Origin: Stromatinia cepivora
Taxonomy: Eukaryota > Ascomycota > Leotiomycetes > Helotiales > Sclerotiniaceae
Direction: 5' to 3'
Assembly (NCBI GenBank): GCA_014898415.1
Contig: RCTD01000005.1
Coordinates: 1,116,001-1,180,000 of the forward strand
DNA: 64,000 nt
This document shows, piece by piece, positions 31,706-45,494 of the stretch (positions are counted from its first letter, which is position 1; the number at the start of each line of letters is the position of its first letter). The notes beneath the pieces were generated by a model. It was not told where the DNA came from, did no database searches, and saw only the letters and a list, made by a program, of their open reading frames with translations. A program made the position numbers and the translations under genes.

Positions 31706-33387
31706 ATGACTACCCTTGTACGAGCTCGAAATCCCCTAGAAACGTTGAGAATGAACCAACAACCTGCGGGACGAAGAAGGAGTAAACGATTAGCTGGTGG
31801 GTTTCGATATTTCTTGATGTTTGGATTTGTGATAATGGGCGGGGGAATGGAGGAAGGAGGAATTTTTTGCGCATTGGCCAGGAAGTTACTGACAGAAATA
31901 CAGGATATGAGGAGGAAGATGGAGATTTTCAATTCACGCGTGTATCAAAGAAGGCGAAAACCACAGCATCTGTACCGGATTCAATACCGGAGGCAGCACC
32001 GCCTGTCACGACGACGGTACCTAGGAGGACTAAGAAGGTAGTTCATGAGCGCGAAACTCATGATGTTGTGCTGGCGCCATCGCCGCCTGTGAAGAAAGCG
32101 AGAGGTGCACCCAGAACGAATCTTTCTACGCCGAAAGAATCGAAGGTAGAGAAGGTACAGAAACCCAGGAATGAAGTCGAACCGAAACGAGGGACTAGGA
32201 AAAGTACGCGTCTATCGACCGAGAAACTTCAGAATGGAAACGGAAATACCGTGAATGGAAGCAGGGATCACGACAACAGTATCGATATGATCGGTGGTGC
32301 ACCAGTACCAGAGGAATCGAACAGGTCCACTATAGAAGCCCCAAATAATACACACTCTACGGTCATCGCCTTACCATTTAGCGATACACCAATCATAAAT
32401 CGAAATAAGGAATTACGAAAGAAGGGCGGGACGGGTCAGAGGAGGAGTAGTTTGGGTATGCGTGGGAGGAGGGCAAGTTCACTCATCGATAGTGGGTATA
32501 GTGCGATACCTCATAAAGAGGTTGAGACCTCGCAATTTTATAAACATATTGAGGATGGATTACCTGAACCGAGGAGGATGAAACAACTTTTGACATGGAC
32601 GGGCGAAAGAGCTTTGCCGGAAAAACCCGCGCATGGCGATCCGGATAGTGGTGCGAAGTTGGCAGGTGAGTACTTTAATCACATATGGAAGTCTGGGGAT
32701 AGGACTAATTAAGTACAGCGAGGGCAATATCAGAAGCCCTTCTCAAAGATTTTGGTACCAATTCTACCTTTTCGAACTGGTTCGATCGGGAAGAGAAACA
32801 ACCAACCAGGATAACGAAAGTGGTCAAAAAGCCCAATCCTAAAAACATCGAAGCTGAGGAAAACATGCAAGCGTTAGAAGCTCGAGTAAAACAGTATGAT
32901 TCTAGCTATCTAAAACTTAAAAGATGCGCTAACAAATTCCAGACTAGAAATCGAAAAAGCGCAATGGATATCTTTCAAAAAGCCCCCCGCGTCACTTCTA
33001 CCCCTCTTCCCCAATACAGATGCAGACACAAATCCCCTCTCCCCCTCTCAAATCGATGCTACTCTTCTCGACCCCGAACAATCTGACATTCTCTCCCTAA
33101 TAAATTCCTCATCCTCTTTATCTCTACGCGAAAATGTCTCGGAAAGATTAAAAACCATCCATCAAGAAATTGAAGGAAAAGTGGATCGCTTCGTAGACGG
33201 AATTCACAAAATCGAACGATATGGGGAAACAGTAGGAAGAGTGGCGGATAAGATATTGGGGTTAAGTGCAGTGAGGCTGGATGAAAGGGAGAGGAGGGAG
33301 AGGGAATTAGTGGGGACTAGGGATGTGCCGATGGTGGAGGTACTGAGGAGTTTGAGCAGGATTTTACCCGAGGGAAGTGCGAGGTAG
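31706..33387 (+). CDS. dsn1: Kinetochore protein Dsn1/Mis13 (MIND/Mis12 complex)
   Basis: Exons 31706..31796, 31904..32665, 32719..32893 and 32943..33387 give 490 residues; introns are 107, 53 and 49 bp and all junctions hold frame. The N-terminal 200 residues are basic and disordered (RKSTRLSTEK). The core follows the Dsn1/Mis13 pattern: RRSSLGMRGRRASSLI (about 210-225, with two RRxS sites fitting the Aurora B consensus), then FYKHIEDGLPEPRRMKQLLTW (about 242-262), then an ALLKDF..FSNWFDREE segment and C-terminal helices ending VEVLRSLSRILPEG. Dsn1 is a subunit of the Mis12/MIND complex linking inner kinetochore (CENP-C/CENP-T) to Ndc80; Aurora B phosphorylation of the basic motif relieves auto-inhibition in yeast and human. 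All of that biology is from the family. Confidence 0.9.
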
Positions 33388-34241
33388 TTTTACCTGTGTT
33401 CATCAATGCAAGTATTGGTTGATATGCGTTGTGGTGGAAGATTCCATAACTACATTGGGGAACCCTTGCTCAACAAGATCGTTGAAGCTTGACAAAAGTG
33501 TGTGGGGTTACGTCTTGAGAGGAAGATAGGAATTGGGCGGGATGAGATGGGAAATGACTAGAGGGAGAATGGAACGTTGAATGGATGATGATGAGCGACT
33601 TTTGTCGTACGTATTTATCTTCTTTGCCTCCTTTTTTGGGCTTTTTTGGTCACTGTGAATGGAAGCGTAGCATAGCAGGATAGCAGGCCTGCTTCTTTCT
33701 CCTTTAGCTTCCGTTGTACAAATGGATGGGATGGATTGGGCTGTGAGAAATGCAATTTCAATGGAGTAACGGGAGGGTTTTTTGAGATGTTAGCATAGCG
33801 GGATAGGATGTATGGATTGCATTGTCATTGGCATTGTCATTGTCATTGAGCTAGTAACAGACAGTATGATGAAGGAAAATCTTGGGAGGTGGATAAGATA
33901 AATCAAAACAACCAATCAATCACAAAGATCATGAAGATTATGAAGATTTCAATGGCTACGGAGTACTAAATTCCTTTTTCATCATATTTTCACTTGTGCG
34001 GGGTACAGATGCTAAACTTTAGAGTTATGCTAGCTAGCTACCAGGTAGTATTAGTCTTAGTCTCAATATCGTCTTGTCCGTCATTTACTAGTAGGTATAT
34101 ATGAATCATCTTCTCTCTTCAATTATTTTCTTTCCCTTCTCTTCTTTTCTCCCTTCAATTTCTTTCAAATATCAGATATCAGCCAGCCAGTATTCAATAT
34201 CATATATATCATATACACACATCACATATAAAACGCAAAAA
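33388..34241. other. Intergenic region between DSN1 and the GNAT gene
   Basis: A CATTGT/CATTGG-type short repeat (about 33820-33848) and pyrimidine-rich leader just before the next start codon. No gene. Confidence 0.55.
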
Positions 34242-35398
34242 ATGTCTTCTCCTTCTACCTCTACTCCTACTCCTTCTTCTACTCCCTCCATCACAATTGA
34301 AAAATTCGAGGGAGGTCCAAATATTAGCGAAAAATTAGTGGGAGAGGCGGCAAGGCTGTTTAGTGAAAATTATGGGGTTTGGGGTTCGAGGGCGCAGGAG
34401 TATATGAAGGGGGGTGTGAAATTTGGTTAGTGAATTGATTTTTTCTTTGGGGGGGGGGGGGAGGAATTTGAATTTTTGAATTGGTTTTGGGATTTTATGC
34501 GGATGGATGGATGGATGGATTGTCTGGGATGGATTGTTTAGGATGGATTTGTTGTTTTGGGGTGAATCTTTCAAGTGAATTATTGGGTAGATCTTTGAAG
34601 TGAATTAGATCTTTCAGGTGGGATCAATCTTTTAGATGGATTGGATGGGTCTTTTGGATAGGTTGAATCTCTCAGATCATTTTATTCTCTCAACCCACCC
34701 TCATGTCTCACCCCCCTCATCCCTCAAACCCTAACATATATCCCAGGAACCAACATAAAAACTCACCCCCCAAAAGCTCCGCTCCCAACTCCTCCCCCCC
34801 TCACCAAACAACCTGCACACACACATCCACATTCGCCTCCTCTCTTCCTCCTCCTCCTCCTCCTCCTCCTCCTCCTCCTCTTCGCCCATCGCCCATCTCT
34901 TCGCTACCCGCTGGAAACACCAGGGACAGAGTATCCTATGGATAACACAACTATGCGTCCATCGCCAATATAGAAATCAAGGGATTGCAAAACAGATGCT
35001 TGGGTTTCTTAAATCGAGCGAGAAAGACACAGAAGAAGGAAAAGAAACAAAAGAACAAATAGTAGGAATCCTAAGTACCCACCCCTTTGCTCTAATGGCC
35101 ACTCTGAGCGTTTTTGGAAAAGGAATACAAAATATCGATGAGGAAAAACGGATATGTAACAGAAGTTATGAAACCGTGTCCAGTAGGGTATATCAAAGAT
35201 GCTAGGGTTCGAGGAGCATTATTTAATGAGGGAGATAAAAGTACAGATGGGACGGTAGCATGTGCTGATACGCAATTTTGGGTGGATCATAAGGAGCCGC
35301 TTGAGGCTTTGAGGATAGTGCGGGAGAAGGGGATTATTTGGCCGTTTGGAGAGTTGCCTGATGGGTGTGAATTTTTGGTTTTGGTGGAGAGTAGATAA
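34242..35398 (+). pseudogene. GNAT acetyltransferase gene with two frameshifts
   Basis: Exon 1 (34242..34425) starts with a Ser/Thr/Pro stretch, then ITIEKFEGGP and a helix ending YMKGGVKFG. An intron of 321 bp, long for this window, ends at TATATCCCAG (34746). After GTNIK the frame must shift +1 in an A5 run (34757-34761) to read KLTPQKLRSQLLPP, an SPI..AHLFATRW core and the acetyl-CoA loop motif CVHRQYRNQGIAK. A second +1 shift in another A5 run (35144-35148) is needed to enter NGYVTEVMKPCPVGYI..VACADTQFWVDH..IIWPFGELPDG, which is well conserved in fungal GNATs. The unshifted frames end in stops. The poly-Ser stretch comes from a (TCC)n run. Explanations are homopolymer errors in the assembly, or a true pseudogene. 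A remaining function cannot be claimed. Confidence 0.75.
34845..34880 (+). repeat. (TCC)n trinucleotide run within the GNAT gene
   Basis: About 12 TCC units encode poly-serine in the acetyltransferase frame and lie between the two halves of the conserved core. Confidence 0.9.
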
Positions 35399-35684
35399 GT
35401 AGATGAGGTAATTTTGTGTTTGAGGACTTTTAAATGGTCGATTCGGTTTTGGATATTGGAATGAGTAATGTAGGTTATTTTGTTATTTCAATATCTTTTG
35501 GATCTTTCATTCTACTTCCCCATCCATAAGAAAAATCACACCTCACATCAGCCCTCACTACCTCTAAACCCCGCTCCCCGCTCCCAATCACCAACCCGAA
35601 CCAATATCCAGATGGTCCAAACACAAACCCACACCACACTACCGGTACAAACAAAAATCTTCTATCATAAGACTTATATTAGCC

Positions 35685-35788
35685 TCTCCTCCTTTCCCTT
35701 TCCCCTTCCCCTTCCCCTTCCCCTTCCCTCTTCCCCTTCCCTTCCCCTTCCCCTTCCCTTCCCCTTCCCCTTCCCTTCCCCTTCCCTC
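35685..35788. repeat. Polypyrimidine (CCCCTT)n/(CCCTT)n tract
   Basis: About 100 bp with no purine apart from the edges, mixed CCCCTT and CCCTT units. It is the strand-mirror of the purine tract at 3661, with an altered unit. Confidence 0.95.
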
Positions 35789-36009
35789 CTCCCAACACCT
35801 CCAACCAACCTCCTCCATATTCCATCTCTCATACCCCCACACCCAATCCCCCAATACATCCTTTCACTTCATTTCACTCCATCATTTCATCAATTATCCA
35901 TCACTACCTATGTATATATGACCTATGATCTATAATCCATTCAATATCCCCATTCATTCCGCAGCGCAGATATAACATTAATACATTAATTATTCAATAT
36001 ATCAGCTAC

Positions 36010-36042
36010 CTACCAACCAACCAACCAACCAACCAACCAACC
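36010..36042. repeat. (CCAA)n microsatellite
   Basis: About seven uninterrupted CCAA units. Confidence 0.9.
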
Positions 36043-37292
36043 TACATAGTAATCTTACATACCGGTAAACATACCTACCAGTAAACATGTACACGCACGT
36101 ACTCAACTCACATACTACATACGACATACAATCTAGAAACCTACACACACAATTTCTTCAGATAAAATCCATGAGAAATCCAGGAATCCAAGAATCGGTA
36201 TGTAGTGAGTTTAATCTTCCGCCAAAGCTACTTTAGCTGCAAGGCAGAGTTTGCGCAGAGATCTGGAGGCTCCGCCTCATATAGGCGGTTAGGGAGTGCT
36301 TGAGGTGGAGTGGAGTGGAGTGGAGAGATATTATCATGGGTTACCTAGGCATTGTTTGAATGGGTATGTTATTTCATTTCTCTATCAATCAATCACTCGC
36401 TCCGAATCATATTTTAATCCTCCACCTCCGCTGCTCACCACACTTTTTCCACAGCTACTGCTCGATATCATTTCCCTTCATGTGTAATGGCACACATGCT
36501 CCATACCCTTTCATCTTCCTATCACCCATATTCTCTCTGCCTCCTCAAAGAAATCTATAAACAGGCCAACGACCACCAGAGAGAGAAAGAGTGACCAACC
36601 CATTAACAGCATGAAACACCCAGAAAGAGATCCCATCCCTAAATTCATTTTCTTCATTCCAATCAATCAATATCCATCCTTAAAATAGTAGATCGAAACC
36701 TTCTTCGTTCTCCTTTCCTCCCAACCATGCAATTGAAACTCCCTTCACAGTCACTCGTCCCAAATTACACAAAAGCCTAGTTGCGAGTTGTATGTACTGT
36801 GTATCCTCAAGTGAGAAGGCAGAGTTGAAATGGGGCGCCGCCCATTATCTGATCAACAGAGAAATTGTGTGTGAGCACTGAACAAATGCAGAGCGCATTT
36901 CCAATCGATTTAGGTTTGTTAAATTTATTATACAAACCGTTTGATATTTGAAAATTGTTGGAAAACCTCTCATCTGCTCTAAATGAAAAAAAAAAACAAT
37001 TATAAAGAAAAAGAAATAAAACATGCGAAAAGAAGTGTGGGTATTTTGGTGAAGAGAAATTTTGCTCCATATTGGTGTAAGATGGATTTTTGACCGACGT
37101 CGCTAGGACGTTTTGTATAAGGACCAAAGGCAAATGCGATGCGATATTTTCAAGGCGAACTAATAACCACCGCAGCGAAGGGCCATATTTATATTTTAAC
37201 GGGGTTCTGTGCTGCTCGGATGGGGAGGTGTCATGCTTGTGCTGGAAGGGGGAATCTTGAAGGCTTGGCTCCGAACAGACAGAGGTTAATTA

Positions 37293-38663
37293 TCAAAGGA
37301 TCAACTTTTGAAGATTTCTCTGTATGATCATGTCCTGCACGGAACTCATAGTGACCTTGAGGAGATCGGTATCGGTAGCGTTTGTAAAATGGCCATAAAC
37401 TTCACGTCCAGGGCTTCGGTTCAAGGCAACAAATTTGTCCATGAAATATTTCGAGGTCTGTTGCCAGCTTGTAGTGTCTCCTTGGAAATCGGAGAAGCCA
37501 AACTTGGTAATTGGGCTGTGATTAAGCTTCGCTTTAAACAAGTCGATCTTGTTCAAGAAGAGGATCAATGCAGAGTGTTTGAACCAATGAGAGTTGGCAA
37601 TTGACTCCCAAAGCATTAAAGCTTCCTGCATTTGATTCTGGAAAAGTGTTAGTCGCCACTGGTCTATAATGATCGGCGGACTGATATGTGACTTACTCCA
37701 TCCTTGTCTTCAGCTAGACACTGATCATAACCACTAATAGCAACTAGAAAGAGTAATGCATTGACATTCTCGAAGCAATGTATCCATTTCTTTCGTTCCG
37801 ATCTTTGTCCTCCAACATCGAACATTCTGTATTGCAAGGATCCGAGATCGAAGTTTGTTTCGGTGATACCAGTGGTTCTTAATCTCGCACGAAGAACATC
37901 TTGATCGGTTGGGACGAACTCCTTGCTGAAGAGACGGTCCAAATCCTCGAAGAAACTGGGAACACAAGTTAAAGATGTAGGTTTCGCAGAGCTGAAGGGA
38001 CACTTACTAGCCCAAGTTATCGTGTAGAGCAAACTCATTTCCTCTGTCAACAGCCTTTTGTATACCTGGATCTGCCCACATATCCTTGAATGCTTTAAGA
38101 TATTCGAGAGGGATTGGCTCGAGTGGTCGAAGGTCCTTTTCTTCTGTGATCATGGGTACATATTGCTGTGAATGAAATCATTAGCCATTGTTCTGAGATA
38201 GTTGATTGCAAACATGAAAGTGGGTTGGCGCATAAACCTACACTGGTATTTTCATGTTCGAAAGGAATGTTGAAATCAGTCATCGCCTCTACTGTCATTC
38301 TCAACCCATCTAAGATGTTGTGGAAGATGATAATGCGCCATTCTTCCTTTTCGTTTTTCGAGAAACCTTCTTTGGTGTAAATAATTCTCATCTGCTTTAG
38401 AATTGTTGATTTTCCAGACTCTCCCGCACCTGCAGATAGTAATAATTAGCATGCGCCATCCTCATCTTCAGATCGTGAGGCGAGAGAGAGTTCGAATGCT
38501 CTGATTTGATTGTGGTTCTGCCGAGTTGTAGAGGATGCGACAACTTACCCAGTAATAACAACTTGACTTGTCGTTGCATAACCTTCTCATCTCTGTGGAT
38601 AAGAGCGTCTATCTCTTTAGACCTCTTAGCCTCGACATCCTCCCTGCTGCCGAAACACATCAT
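37293..38663 (-). CDS. Heterotrimeric G-protein alpha subunit, group II-like
   Basis: Five exons (38663..38549, 38429..38242, 38165..38008, 37955..37697, 37637..37293) give 353 residues counted from the second ATG (38660, MCFGS); the first ATG adds one Met. G-box motifs are complete: G1 GAGESGKST (38-46), switch I Arg179 in RLRTTGI, G3 DVGGQ with Gln203, G4 NKID (268-271), G5 TNATDT (324-329). Cys2 of MCFGS is a potential palmitoylation site; there is no MG start for myristoylation. The C-terminus, NLQKLIL, lacks the Cys at -4, so pertussis toxin would not modify it. These ends fit the fungal group II (GNA-2-like) rather than groups I or III; I propose the Botrytis BCG2 type but cannot confirm it. 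The protein couples receptors to cAMP or MAPK signalling at the membrane. The usual TCATDT cysteine is Asn here. Confidence 0.93.
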
Positions 38664-41600
38664 AAAGGGCCAAAATCGAGTAGCAATCTTGAATGATGTT
38701 TTCTAATCGCCAGAGGCGATGCTGTAATATAATTGAAGAAGGGTTTATTAAAGGTTTGGGTACAAGAAAATGTATTCGAGATTATTACCTAGGATAGGTA
38801 AAATGTGATAACGTTAATGAGAATTAAATTCGCCGCTGATACCAGTAGAGGTAGTGAGTGATAATAGGGTAGGTAAGCCAAAAATAACCTTGAAGCCAGG
38901 TCAGGTACCTGTATAATTTGGTTCGACTAGGTATGTCGTCGTTGTTGAAGAACCACTTAAGTACAGTAGTGTCAAATAGTAGTGTCAAATAACAAGCCTT
39001 CCAAGGAACTGGGAGCGTTATTTTTCTTTCTTTCCTTTCTTCTCCAACGGATGAGAGATTTCGGTCTGGTTTGTCAAAATTTAAAATTATTCGGGGATGG
39101 TCGTTGTTGATAAGACGGCGGGCGGCTTTGACCGGTAGCTAGTGGGTAGATTATGCAAATCAAAATGGGCGACGGATCTGGACTCGCTCGGGGAACTAAT
39201 ATAAGACGATTGAAAAGTACGAAGTACCTGCTAGGAGAGTGAGTAGAGGCAACTTTAAATTAGGTAGACCGGCAGAGTGATAGTAGTAGGTAAACTAACT
39301 TTTTCTTGGATTGACGATCGTTTCTTTCAAGGCCTTTCTGTAAATGATGATGATTTTTTTTTGGTAAGGTTTGAATTTGATTTTGAGGTTGATTTTGAAG
39401 TTGGGTCTTGATTTGATTTGAATGTAATACTACTTAGAGTAGTATTCTAGTAAGACTCCAATATCTCCCCCAAAATATTATGCCGAGTTATTTTTGGTAT
39501 ATTGAGTGAATAAAAAAAAGCCTTGGAGGTGAGTGCTTAATAAACAGAACTGTAACGGTAACTGTACTTGTATTATTCTCTTACGTTTCGATTGGATTGG
39601 ACGCGATATATCAACAGGTAGGTACCAGTACTCGTGAATTTCATTGGTAGTTGGTAGTTGGTAGTTGGTAGTTGGTGGTTGGTGGTTGGTGGTTGGTTGT
39701 TTGGTGATTGATGGAGTGGGTGGGGCGAATTGAATTTGAAGAGCAAGAGGAAATGGAAATGGGAGTGAAGGGGGGAAACGAGAGAGGAATGATCCTGAAT
39801 TTTGAAGCCGTTGCTATCCTCTGCTATCCTCGAATGGGCAGGAAAAACAGATTGGCTTGCCAGGTAGGGTGCACGCACTGACGCAGGCGTACGGCAAGAA
39901 AGATGAATATTACGAGTTCGTCCCGTATGTACTCTGTAGGTACCTAATATATATTTCTAATCCCAATATGTATTCAAGGTAAAGGTAATATGCAACATTG
40001 GGATGAGTTTGAAGATATCAATATGAAATGCTTGCTCATTTACTCAATAGATTCTCCATTTATTCGCGCGCGATGGTTCCCTTCTATTTTAGTTTCAATA
40101 TTGATAATGAATCAATCATTGATACTGTTTGATCGGCTTCCGCGACTTTTCTATCATGTGCGTCCAAGGATGTACAAGCATCTGAGCAACTTCTACTCTA
40201 TTCCGTGTTGTATGTGGTATCGCATCGTGTATCTCAAAGGGCTTAGAGTCCAAAAGATGTGCAGCGTGCACCAAAAGGTGTGTGGTAGATGCTGACGATG
40301 TGAGCAACACCATCATTATCATTGTAACCTCGGACGGCCGTTTTTAGTACGAAGGTCTCAAAATCTTCACACAAGGATATCAAGGGTATCAAGGCTTAGA
40401 ATATAACCACATGGAAATGGTACTCCATATGGCATAGATGCATGTGAACTAAGGCATGTACAGGGAAGCAACGTGGAAATGTAGATTTGGAGGGTGTCAA
40501 AATCAGTCCCGACTCCCTAAACTTTGGTTCATATGAGGAGAAAGGGGCACCAAGAGGTCCACACCCTCGTGTCGGCAACCAGTGAACACGGCGCAAGATG
40601 TGGATAATCGATATGGACGTTGGTGATCCTTAGAAAATGGAAAGATGAAATGATGGAAAGCTGACATCGAGCCTGTCGAATTGAAAATATATTTCTAGGA
40701 TTAATTTCTATTCGTAAAGGTAGGAGGCAGTGTTAAAATGTCGATGGAGATGTTGGTGTGTGTAGTGTAGTGTAACCATCATCTAAAGAAAGGAACGTGT
40801 TTTCTTGTAATATCTTTTCTTCGTACATATGGGAACTGTGGTACTCTCAAGTATTCATTCAGGGGTTGCAAGCAGGATGGGTGAGAAATGGCTGGATGGC
40901 GCAGCCCCATTAATACAAGGATGAATTCTACCTGGTCCAGCTGCAATGGTCGACAGACAGAGAAGAAAATCATGGTCGGCATGGTCGGCATGGTGAGAAA
41001 ATAGGTGCATCACCATCAACAGCACGAGGTTCAAAAGGGACTTGGTATTCTAATCTATCACAAATATAAATACTAAGGTAAGCATTGAACTTGTCATAAG
41101 TGTAACATTTCAAAAGAGAACCCAACCTCGTGACATACATAGTACACACTATACTATACTGCGGGCGGTAGATTTGAACTTGACTGCTTTAGATACAAAG
41201 CTTACTCCGGTACTGAGCGAGTCGTAAGTTAGAGTTCCTAGTATGCCATGCAGAAATAACGCAGCAAGGTACGGACCCCTTCTAGATACACCTGAAACGA
41301 ACCATTATTATTGACGGAAATCTCTGAAAGCCAAACAAATAAGCAAGGGCATCATAGGCAATCTGACGAGCAAATCCGGTTGGACAAGCTGATTCGTCCC
41401 TTTCTCTAGTAAATTCAATCTGACCAACTGCATTCAAACACCAAGGTGGCACATACTTTTCTCGTCAGTGAGATTTTAGGGCCCATCTTGGAATTGAGAC
41501 TACCGGTCGAGCTAGTATATATCGAGTGAATGGCTTCCAATTTGGTTGATAACATCAATAAATATCAAAAGCTAACTTCTTCGGGGAGTTATTCAAGAAT

Positions 41601-42016
41601 TGTGAAAACCAACCAATCACAGTAACTTTGTGGGTCTCATATCAAATAAGGTGGGGTAGAAAAGTGCTTTGGGAGCGGCGGCCATATCAACAAGAAAAAA
41701 AAAGAAAAAAACTCTTCTAGGTATTTTGACAACAGGGAACCAAGGTCTTTTTGGTTGGTTTTTTTTTTTTGCAAATTTCTACCATTTCCACTTCTCTTTT
41801 TATTAAATTATCGCAAGAACCACCTATACTTGCAATCTTCCTTGCGCGTTCTATTCTACAGGATACCCAACCTCAATCACTCACTCCAAGCCTCCATCAA
41901 GGGAAGAGTTCGTCTTTTTCTCTCTCAACATATTCCGTACTCGTTTCTTCAGACCCCTCATTTCTTCTCCACGATACAACCTTTCAAATCGGTTCTTTTC
42001 CAAATCTATAGTCAAG
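38664..42016. other. Long intergenic region between G-alpha and spermidine synthase
   Basis: Divergent 3.35-kb spacer. The longest ATG frame (39990..40295, 101 residues) is rich in Ile, Leu, Arg and Tyr without family likeness. A GTAGTTG/GTGGTTG microsatellite lies at 39645-39698. Near 41700-41770 there are A- and T-runs typical of a leader. I see no supported gene. Confidence 0.5.
39645..39698. repeat. (GTAGTTG)n/(GTGGTTG)n microsatellite
   Basis: 7-bp units, about four of the GTAGTTG form followed by three of the GTGGTTG form, a single A/G change shared within each block. Confidence 0.9.
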
Positions 42017-43362
<1,346 letters not shown>

Positions 43363-43852
43363 GGTGTTGACCCCACTTAACTTTCGTGGCGTTGTGAATA
43401 CAAAACTTTGGGCATAAAGTATAGATATATACGGGAGTGCCCTGCTCATAGCTAGCTATTGGCTGTTTTAGACCGCTGTATCTGCGGACTTCATAACTCC
43501 AGCAAGGAGATATCATACCCAAAAACGAAAAATAAATGAATGATGACACCAAACCATATTTTCTCACTTCAGAATTAATGACCCATAAAGAAGAGAGTCC
43601 ATACCACTGCCAGTAATATACTCTAATATCCGACTGATCTTCATCTTGTAAATTGCACACACATACCTTGTTTGTAGGTGTCGTTCCCCTGAATTCAGAT
43701 ACAGAGCTTGAAATGGCCGTGAGACATCGGAAGTTGCTGGTGCACGTCCCTTAACCGGTATTTGTCATTCAACGGAGCGAGGGGAACCCACTTTGAGCTT
43801 CAACAGATCTTGTAGCTGCAAGTCATGAATATACCAAATACATATCCGTGGT
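43363..43852. other. Short intergenic region
   Basis: 3' flank of spermidine synthase and promoter of the next gene. No repeat or ORF of note. Confidence 0.6.
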
Positions 43853-44905
43853 ATGATGATTAAGGCTACTCTACGATTTCTACCCAAGTTCACCGCACGA
43901 TCAATTTCATTTTCAAGACAGGCCACTCGCAACATGTCTCAATTACTCAAGAAACCGGTCAAAATCGCCTTGATACAACTGGCTAGTGGTTCGTCTTTCT
44001 TGGAACCATATTCGTCAAGAACTTCATCATGTACACCACAGGAGGCTAACAAAATCACAACAGGAGCGGACAAATCTCAGAATCTAGCGCGCGCCCACGA
44101 AAAGGTCCGTGAAGCCGCATCAGCCGGTGCAAAAATCATTGTACTCCCCGAATGTTTCAACTCTCCCTATGGTACTCAATACTTCCCCAAATATGCGGAT
44201 ACTCTCCTACCTTCTCCCCCCACCTCTGAGCAATCGCCCTCATTTCACGCCCTCAGTGCCATGGCCGCAGAGACCAAGACTTATCTCGTAGGCGGTAGCA
44301 TCCCAGAATACTCACCCGATACCAAAAACCATTACAATACTTCGTTAACATTCTCTCCATCTGGTGAATTATTGGCTACTCATCGAAAAGTTCATCTGTT
44401 TGACATCGATATACCCGGAAAGATTACATTTAGGGAATCGGAGGTTCTCTCCCCAGGCAATCATATTACTATGATTGATCTGCCAGAATACGGTAAGATA
44501 GCAGTGGCGATTTGCTATGATGTCCGATTTCCAGAGTTGGCTATGATTGCTGCGCGAAAGGGATGTTTTGCCTTGATATATCCTGGCGCGTTCAATACTA
44601 CAACAGGTCCTCTTCATTGGAGGTTACAAGGACAAGCAAGAGCTATGGACAATCAGATTTATGTGGCCTTGTGCAGCCCCGCTAGAGATGAAACTGCTAG
44701 CTATCAAGCCTGGGGACATAGCTTGGTCGTCGATCCAATGGCACAAGTGCTTGTTGAGGCTGCTGAGAAAGAAGAAATTGTTTATGCTGAGCTGGATGGA
44801 GAGAAGATTGAAGAGACAAGAAAAGGAATACCGATTCAGACCCAGAGAAGGTTTGATATATACAAAGACGTCAGTGAAGACTTTAAGAACAGGGATGAAG
44901 AGTGA
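43853..44905 (+). CDS. Nitrilase-family amidase, Nit2/Nit3-like (omega-amidase)
   Basis: Uninterrupted frame of 350 codons, but residues 47-71 are absent from what I know of the family and look like an intron (43989..44063: donor GTTCGT, branch GGCTAAC, acceptor CAACAG). Removing it restores the typical QLASGADKSQNLA sequence and yields 325 residues. Catalytic triad in spliced numbering: Glu75 (VLPE), Lys154 (HRKVHLFD) and Cys196 (ICYDVRFPE). ITFRESEVLSPGN and the LHWRLQGQARAMDNQ stretch are typical of Nit2-like omega-amidases, which deaminate 2-oxoglutaramate and 2-oxosuccinamate. The first 27 residues are basic and amphipathic, a plausible mitochondrial presequence; Met28 (43934) offers a cytosolic start, so dual location is possible. 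Confidence 0.9.
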   Translation: MMIKATLRFLPKFTARSISFSRQATRNMSQLLKKPVKIALIQLASGSSFLEPYSSRTSSCTPQEANKITTGADKSQNLARAHEKVREAASAGAKIIVLPECFNSPYGTQYFPKYADTLLPSPPTSEQSPSFHALSAMAAETKTYLVGGSIPEYSPDTKNHYNTSLTFSPSGELLATHRKVHLFDIDIPGKITFRESEVLSPGNHITMIDLPEYGKIAVAICYDVRFPELAMIAARKGCFALIYPGAFNTTTGPLHWRLQGQARAMDNQIYVALCSPARDETASYQAWGHSLVVDPMAQVLVEAAEKEEIVYAELDGEKIEETRKGIPIQTQRRFDIYKDVSEDFKNRDEE

Positions 44906-45494
44906 TGGGCCTTGAATAAGGCCTCAATATATCTCGCATTCATTGGACACAACACGCACGATCCTTACAATAGTCATTACGATGAAAAATATGACTTGGG
45001 GTATTGGCTTTTTCGTAACTTGTACCTCCGCTACAGGAAACATGTATAAATGAACGGGCATTTCCATTTCATGTGCGGTAATGTGCGGAGGTCCAAACAT
45101 GTCACACGTCATAAGCTGGCCATTCGATATAAGTCTTCACATGGAAGCAATTGCTTGTTGAACTTTAAAGTGTCCCTGGTTCAATGCTATAAATGTCGAC
45201 GCCGAGTAAGTAACAAGCGTTGCGGCAGGCAAAAGGGAAGGTGCAAGGTGAGCCGTTTATGGATGCTTGAGAATGTGCAATTCTGTTTTATGGCAACACC
45301 TCGAATGCTCTTTCCTCCTCTCTTTGGGATCTGCAATCCAATTCACATAACTAGTTCACACAGCTTTACGCTCGTTTCTAAACATTAAAAATAAATCATA
45401 ACACTCGTTTGCTTACATTCATTCATCAAAAGTATCCTATAATATTCGTTACCTTATGTACCTTTGAAACTACCGTACGCTTTTTCAACGACCA
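44906..45494. other. Intergenic region before the 2101-residue gene
   Basis: Nothing recognisable apart from short uninformative frames. Confidence 0.55.

Larger units (their letters stand above)
35399..37292. other. Intergenic region with pyrimidine tracts
   Basis: 3' flanks of the GNAT and G-alpha genes. It contains a polypyrimidine tract (35685-35788), a CCAA run (36010-36042) and a GGAGT run (about 36304-36326). Frames across the tract are low-complexity artefacts. No gene. Confidence 0.6.

Noticed and set aside
35480..35935. Pro/Ser/Phe-rich frames and the antisense GKGKG frames
   Set aside because: Artefacts of the polypyrimidine tract.
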